From Candidatus Nomurabacteria bacterium RIFCSPHIGHO2_01_FULL_39_10 (GTDB lineage: Bacteria > Patescibacteriota > Minisyncoccia > Phycocordibacterales > UBA9973): DNA of 8,761 bases. Below the pieces are notes generated by a model. The model saw nothing but the letters and a program-made list of their open reading frames with translations, had not been told where the DNA came from and did not search any database. Position 1 is the first letter of the stretch, and the number at the start of each line of letters is the position of its first letter. Location of the stretch: NCBI GenBank assembly GCA_001786805.1, contig MFTJ01000058.1, forward strand, positions 3,185 to 11,945, written 5' to 3'. The position numbers and the translations under genes are program-made. This document shows positions 6,145 through 8,761 of this stretch, piece by piece.

Positions 6145-6250
6145 ATGAATAACCAAATAAAAAAATTCCGTACTGATTATCCTCGTCGGAGTTTTTAGTT
6201 CGGTGGGACAGGCGCAGGCGGGATATGATAGTTGGTTAGAAAGTGTCTGA
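6145..6250 (+). pseudogene. frameshifted remnant of a virB6-like gene start (signal peptide region)
   Basis: An ATG at 6145, preceded by AAAGGA (6137-6142), opens 'MNNQIKK' and then stops at TAG 6196-6198. Shifting frame by removing one base from the A-tract at 6159-6165 gives a good signal peptide, 'SVLIILVGVFSSVGQAQA', followed by 'GYDSWLESV' and a TGA at 6248-6250. The DNA resembles the start of the VirB6-like gene at 7019. 'NQIKK' is shared, and TTATCCTCGTCGGAGTTTTT (6177-6196) differs from 7065-7084 at one base of 20. Similarity fades after the signal peptide. I read this as what is left of a tandem paralogue or a duplicated gene start, cut off where the HEPN-MNT module begins. A short functional secreted peptide is possible but would need a frameshift to be made. 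Confidence 0.6.
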
Positions 6251-6286
6251 AAATGACTTGGTCATGCATTAAACACTTAATAATGC
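6241..6286. promoter_or_regulatory. nested inverted repeats upstream of the HEPN-MNT genes (putative operator)
   Basis: An inner palindrome, ATGAC-TTG-GTCAT (6253-6265), lies inside an outer inverted repeat, AAGTGT (6241-6246) and ACACTT (6273-6278). A third pair, GCATTA (6266-6271) and TAATGC (6281-6286), reaches the -10-like box. Toxin-antitoxin operons are commonly repressed by their own products at such sites, so an operator role is plausible; the sequence alone cannot show binding. It could equally be an RNA stem-loop or the boundary of an inserted segment. Confidence 0.4.
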
Positions 6287-6292
6287 TAAAAT
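6287..6292 (+). promoter_or_regulatory. candidate -10 box for the HEPN-MNT operon (possibly leaderless)
   Basis: TAAAAT ends 6 nt before the ATG at 6299. A start 6-7 nt after a -10 box would put the first transcribed base at or next to the A of ATG, the layout of a leaderless mRNA. No Shine-Dalgarno precedes this ATG. A -35 is not evident: TTGGTC at 6258-6263 is 23 bp away, too far. Confidence 0.4.
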
Positions 6293-6298
6293 AGAAAC

Positions 6299-6691
6299 AT
6301 GACCAAAAAAGAAATTAAGGAAGCAATAGAATACTGGAGGAAAACGGCAGAAAGAGATTATGACACCATGCTTGGACTTTTTAAGATTGAACGTTATCCG
6401 GAAAGTTTATTTTTTGGACATATTGTTTTGGAAAAAACTCTGAAAGGTTTAGTTGTCCAAGAAACGGGAGAGCAGGCGCCTTTTACCCATGATTTAATCA
6501 GGCTGGCAAAATTAACAAAGATCTCTTTCAACAAGAATGAATTAGATTTATTGAAAACTATTAGCGCTTTTAATATTCGTGCTAGGTATCCAGAGCAAAA
6601 ATTGAAGTTGTATAAAATTTGTACGGAAAAATATACAAAGGATAAATTAGAAAAAATTACTAATTTATATAAATTATTATGTCAAAATTAG
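6299..6691 (+). CDS. HEPN domain protein (toxin-like partner of an MNT nucleotidyltransferase)
   Basis: 130 residues, all helical, covering one HEPN domain of the PF05168 type. Typical features are the N-terminal 'AIEYWRKTAERDYDTM', 'YPESLFFGHIVLEKTLKGLVV' (split around 33-53), 'PFTHDLIRLAKL' (61-72) and 'FNIRARYPEQKLKLYK' (91-106). HEPN proteins paired with minimal nucleotidyltransferases form two-gene modules; several act as ribonuclease toxins neutralised by the partner. The RX4-6H motif of the active HEPN ribonucleases is not visible: the only histidines are H41 and H64, and neither fits that spacing after an arginine. This copy may therefore not be an active nuclease. The gene overlaps the downstream MNT gene by 13 bp, implying coupled translation. 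Its DNA is clearly more A+T-rich than the genes on either side, with only 12 G+C in 6601-6660, which suggests a different origin. Confidence 0.92.
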   Translation: MTKKEIKEAIEYWRKTAERDYDTMLGLFKIERYPESLFFGHIVLEKTLKGLVVQETGEQAPFTHDLIRLAKLTKISFNKNELDLLKTISAFNIRARYPEQKLKLYKICTEKYTKDKLEKITNLYKLLCQN

Positions 6692-6993
6692 AAACAATAA
6701 AAATTGTAAGGCAGTTTGCTAAAAAGTTAAAAAGGGAGAAATTCCCATTTTCTTCAGTGTATTTTTTTGGTTCGCGTGCCAAGGGAACACATCACAAAGA
6801 CAGCGATATAGACATAGCCGTAATTTCTCCAAAATTTAGAAATCGTTTTGGCAGGAATTATAGGAAACTTTGGGATTTTCGTGATGAGATAGATGATCGT
6901 ATTGAATTCCACGGCTTTACTGAGGCAGATTTCAAAAACAACGCTGATCCTCTTGTTTACGAAATTAGAAAGACGGGAATAAGGGTGGTTTAG
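6679..6993 (+). CDS. minimal nucleotidyltransferase (MNT, NTP_transf_2) protein, partner of the HEPN gene
   Basis: 104 residues with the complete active-site pattern of the polymerase-beta nucleotidyltransferase fold. 'GSRAKGTHHKDSDIDIAV' (31-48) supplies the GS turn and the metal-binding D43 and D45, and E76 in 'DRIEFHGF' is a good candidate for the third acidic residue. In characterised HEPN-MNT pairs the MNT enzyme adds AMP to its HEPN partner and silences it; I infer the same type of role here, but this HEPN lacks the tyrosine-containing motif modified in the HepT family, so the target may differ. The ATG at 6679 lies inside the HEPN stop region (13-bp overlap, different frame) and has no Shine-Dalgarno, consistent with translational coupling. 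The VirB6-like gene starts 25 bp downstream with no terminator between, so read-through into it is likely. Confidence 0.94.
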   Translation: MSKLETIKIVRQFAKKLKREKFPFSSVYFFGSRAKGTHHKDSDIDIAVISPKFRNRFGRNYRKLWDFRDEIDDRIEFHGFTEADFKNNADPLVYEIRKTGIRVV

Positions 6994-7018
6994 AGATGTT
7001 TTGTATTCATTGTTTAAA

Positions 7019-8761
7019 ATGCCAAATCAAATCAAAAAAATAATCCCGTACTTGCTGATACTGCTTATCCTAGTCGGAGTTTTTGGGCTGGGGGGGGAAG
7101 CAGAGGCACAAGATGATCCTCATAATGTCAGGGTAATCCCTGTTAGTGCCGTTAATGCTAATGACTTAACACCAGCACAAAAAACGCAATATGATGCTCT
7201 AACACCAGAACAAGAAGACGTATATAACAGCGCTATTGGTCAAAATATGGGTATAGATGCAGCACTTGCCAAGGCAAAGTCAACAGTTAGCAGGATTGCC
7301 AAAAACGACGAATCTGCCCTTAGCAAATCCTTGGACCAATGCGGGTCAATTGGAAGTGGTAGTGTAGCTGGATGTTTACAACGTTTAATTTATATAATTT
7401 TTGTCACAATTCCCTCATTTCTTTTAGCCATAGCGGCTAAAATGTTCGATTTTTTGGCAGGTTTAACTCTGAGTTCTAATGTATATAAATATACTTTTAT
7501 TCAGGATATGTGGGTCATAATTAGAGACTTCTCTAATATTTTCTTTATACTTATTTTGCTTTATATAGCTATTCAAACAATCTTAGGGTTAGGCCACGAG
7601 ACTAAAAAAATGATAGTCAATGTGGTAATTTTGGCTTTGCTTGTAAACTTCAGTTTGTTTTTCACCAGAGTGGTAATAGACGCTTCAAATATCACCGCGC
7701 TTATTTTTTACAACAAAATAGATACAACGAACTCAGAAGAAAAAAAAACAAGCGATGTAAATTTAACCGGTGTCAAAGAAAAAAATTTGGCGGGACAGCT
7801 TATTGGAGCATTTAATATAAATAATTTTTTTAATCCAGCTTTAATTAATAACCTAAAACTTGAAAGAAGTAGGGGGTTAGGCACTTTGGGTACGATTGGA
7901 CTAATTACAGGGGTGACAGTGTGCATTTTTTTCTCTGGAGGAACTTGTGCAATTCCATTGGTTGCGGGAGGCGCGGCGGCCGTAACCGGACTTGCTCATG
8001 CTACGCTAGATCCAAACAGCGCTACTTTATTAACATCTATGATGGTAGCTTACGGTTTAGTTATTTATAGCCTCGCTTACGCATTCTTTGTAGTGGCTTT
8101 AAGCTTCTTGGGAAGAATGTTAATGCTCATAATGCTTATGATTTTTTCGCCTTTTGCCTTTGTCTCTTATACTTTACCGAGCTTAAAAAAGATAGAAAAA
8201 ATAGGATTTGACAGCTGGTTGCACTCTTTACTATCTTCTTCGTTCATGGCCGCTATTTTTATGTTTATTTTGTATATAATTTCAAACATTATGAACGCCA
8301 ATATATTTTATGGTTTCGCTGATAAAAACAATCAGGAGCTTATGTCAATTGTAATTTTGATTTTTATTCCTGCCATTTTAATTACGATGCTCCTCTTGGC
8401 TGGCGCTAAATACGCCAAAAAAGCTTCGGGAGAATTTTCAGAAAAGATTGTGGGTTTCGGCAAAGTTGCTCTTGGATTAGCTGGCGGTCTTGCCATAGGC
8501 GGCGGAATAGGTTTGGCGGCAAAGGGGCTTCAGGGAACTGTGGGACACTTAGGAAAAATGGCCGCCGAATCTGAAGGAGCGGCAAAATGGGCAACAAGCA
8601 AAGATACGGGCTTAAAGGGCTGGGGTAAAAGACTTGCCGGCAAGAGATTTATGGAAGCTGGCGGCGCGGCGTCTAAAAGCAGTTTTGATGTGAGAAGGGG
8701 AGCATTAGGCGGAGTAACGGGACTACTAGGTAAAGCAACGGGAATGAGGTTGGATACAAAC
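7019..8761 (+). CDS. VirB6/TrbL-like polytopic membrane protein of a CPR type IV secretion system (3' end outside window)
   Basis: Open from the ATG at 7019 to the last base of the window, 581 codons, with no stop reached. A signal peptide (KK at 6-7, hydrophobic core to about 26) has a probable cleavage site after 'AEA' at 30. A soluble helical segment (about 45-115, 'LTPAQKTQYDALTPEQEDVY') follows, with C108 and C119 just before the membrane. Hydrophobic segments lie at about 122-145, 168-190, 198-220, 290-325, 342-385, 405-424 and 442-462. The stretch 'MWVIIRDFSNIFFILILLYI' followed by 'ETKKMIVNVVILALLVNFSL' is characteristic of the VirB6/TrbL-like proteins I know from CPR genomes. After about 465 comes a Gly/Ala/Lys-rich, probably cytoplasmic tail. 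VirB6 forms part of the inner-membrane channel of type IV secretion machines. No good Shine-Dalgarno is present. Eight G in a row at 7090-7097 within the signal peptide codons could slip. Confidence 0.87.
   Translation, partial: MPNQIKKIIPYLLILLILVGVFGLGGEAEAQDDPHNVRVIPVSAVNANDLTPAQKTQYDALTPEQEDVYNSAIGQNMGIDAALAKAKSTVSRIAKNDESALSKSLDQCGSIGSGSVAGCLQRLIYIIFVTIPSFLLAIAAKMFDFLAGLTLSSNVYKYTFIQDMWVIIRDFSNIFFILILLYIAIQTILGLGHETKKMIVNVVILALLVNFSLFFTRVVIDASNITALIFYNKIDTTNSEEKKTSDVNLTGVKEKNLAGQLIGAFNINNFFNPALINNLKLERSRGLGTLGTIGLITGVTVCIFFSGGTCAIPLVAGGAAAVTGLAHATLDPNSATLLTSMMVAYGLVIYSLAYAFFVVALSFLGRMLMLIMLMIFSPFAFVSYTLPSLKKIEKIGFDSWLHSLLSSSFMAAIFMFILYIISNIMNANIFYGFADKNNQELMSIVILIFIPAILITMLLLAGAKYAKKASGEFSEKIVGFGKVALGLAGGLAIGGGIGLAAKGLQGTVGHLGKMAAESEGAAKWATSKDTGLKGWGKRLAGKRFMEAGGAASKSSFDVRRGALGGVTGLLGKATGMRLDTN
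7090..7097 (+). repeat. 8-G homopolymer in the signal peptide of the VirB6-like gene
   Basis: Eight consecutive G bases encode part of 'GLGGEAEA' near residues 23-30. Gain or loss of one G would frameshift the protein at the end of its signal peptide. Such a tract is unusual in this A+T-rich sequence. It could support phase variation by slippage, or be a sequencing or assembly weak point. Confidence 0.75.

Noticed and set aside
6145..6250. Remnant as a functional small secreted peptide gene
   Set aside because: The ATG frame stops after 17 codons. A signal peptide is obtained only after a frameshift in an A7 tract, and the product would be about 36 residues. Decay of a longer gene is simpler, though programmed slippage is not excluded.
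7708..7926. 72-codon minus-strand frame within the VirB6-like gene
   Set aside because: It is antisense to a long open frame with clear membrane segments and has no independent support.
1..8761. Alternative genetic code (UGA as glycine, as in Absconditabacteria/Gracilibacteria)
   Set aside because: No gene in the window uses TGA as a stop, which raised the question. However, the long real frames contain no in-frame TGA either, as recoding would require, so the standard bacterial code fits.

Overview
The window looks like a chromosomal segment of a Candidate Phyla Radiation (Patescibacteria, probably Parcubacteria-like) bacterium. This rests on recognising protein families, not on a phylogeny. 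Four neighbouring genes encode secreted or membrane proteins of kinds I know from CPR genomes: a peptidoglycan-binding protein with cysteine pairs, a protein with an EF-hand-like DxDxDG loop, a large secreted protein with the motifs 'NWINS..F.GSP' and 'GGWNGF', and a VirB6/TrbL-like membrane protein. DNA is moderately A+T-rich. Genes are tightly packed and mostly lack Shine-Dalgarno sequences. All seven genes whose stop is visible end in TAA or TAG, and UGA does not seem to be recoded.

Layout. (1) 2-907, + strand: 3' part of a UvrD/PcrA helicase gene, cut by the window edge. (2) 953-1792, +: rsmA (16S rRNA dimethyladenosine transferase), with several near-perfect hairpins inside its coding sequence. 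(3) 1755-2774, - strand: exported peptidoglycan-binding protein, converging on and overlapping rsmA by 38 bp. (4) A 61-bp divergent promoter region, then 2836-3774, +: membrane-anchored EF-hand-like protein. (5) 3822-6098, +: 758-residue secreted protein with an N-terminal helical region and three Ig-like repeats. (6) 6145-6250: a decayed, frameshifted copy of a signal-peptide start that resembles the start of the VirB6-like gene 0.9 kb downstream. (7) 6299-6993: overlapping HEPN and minimal nucleotidyltransferase (MNT) genes, a toxin-antitoxin-like module in more A+T-rich DNA. (8) 7019 to the window end: VirB6/TrbL-like polytopic membrane protein, open at the 3' edge.

How it fits together. 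Items 3, 4, 5 and 8 look like the envelope part of a CPR type IV secretion or pilus-like apparatus: a VirB6-like channel, secreted structural or adhesive proteins and a cell-wall-binding protein. The HEPN-MNT module sits between two of these genes. Similar signal-peptide starts lie on both sides of it, which suggests it displaced or replaced the body of a tandem virB6-like paralogue. I do not see a complete new system. The most notable points are the module flanked by gene-start copies, the cluster of perfect hairpins with 3-nt loops inside rsmA, an 8-G tract in the VirB6-like signal peptide, and the frequent placement of -10-like boxes just before start codons (possible leaderless transcription).
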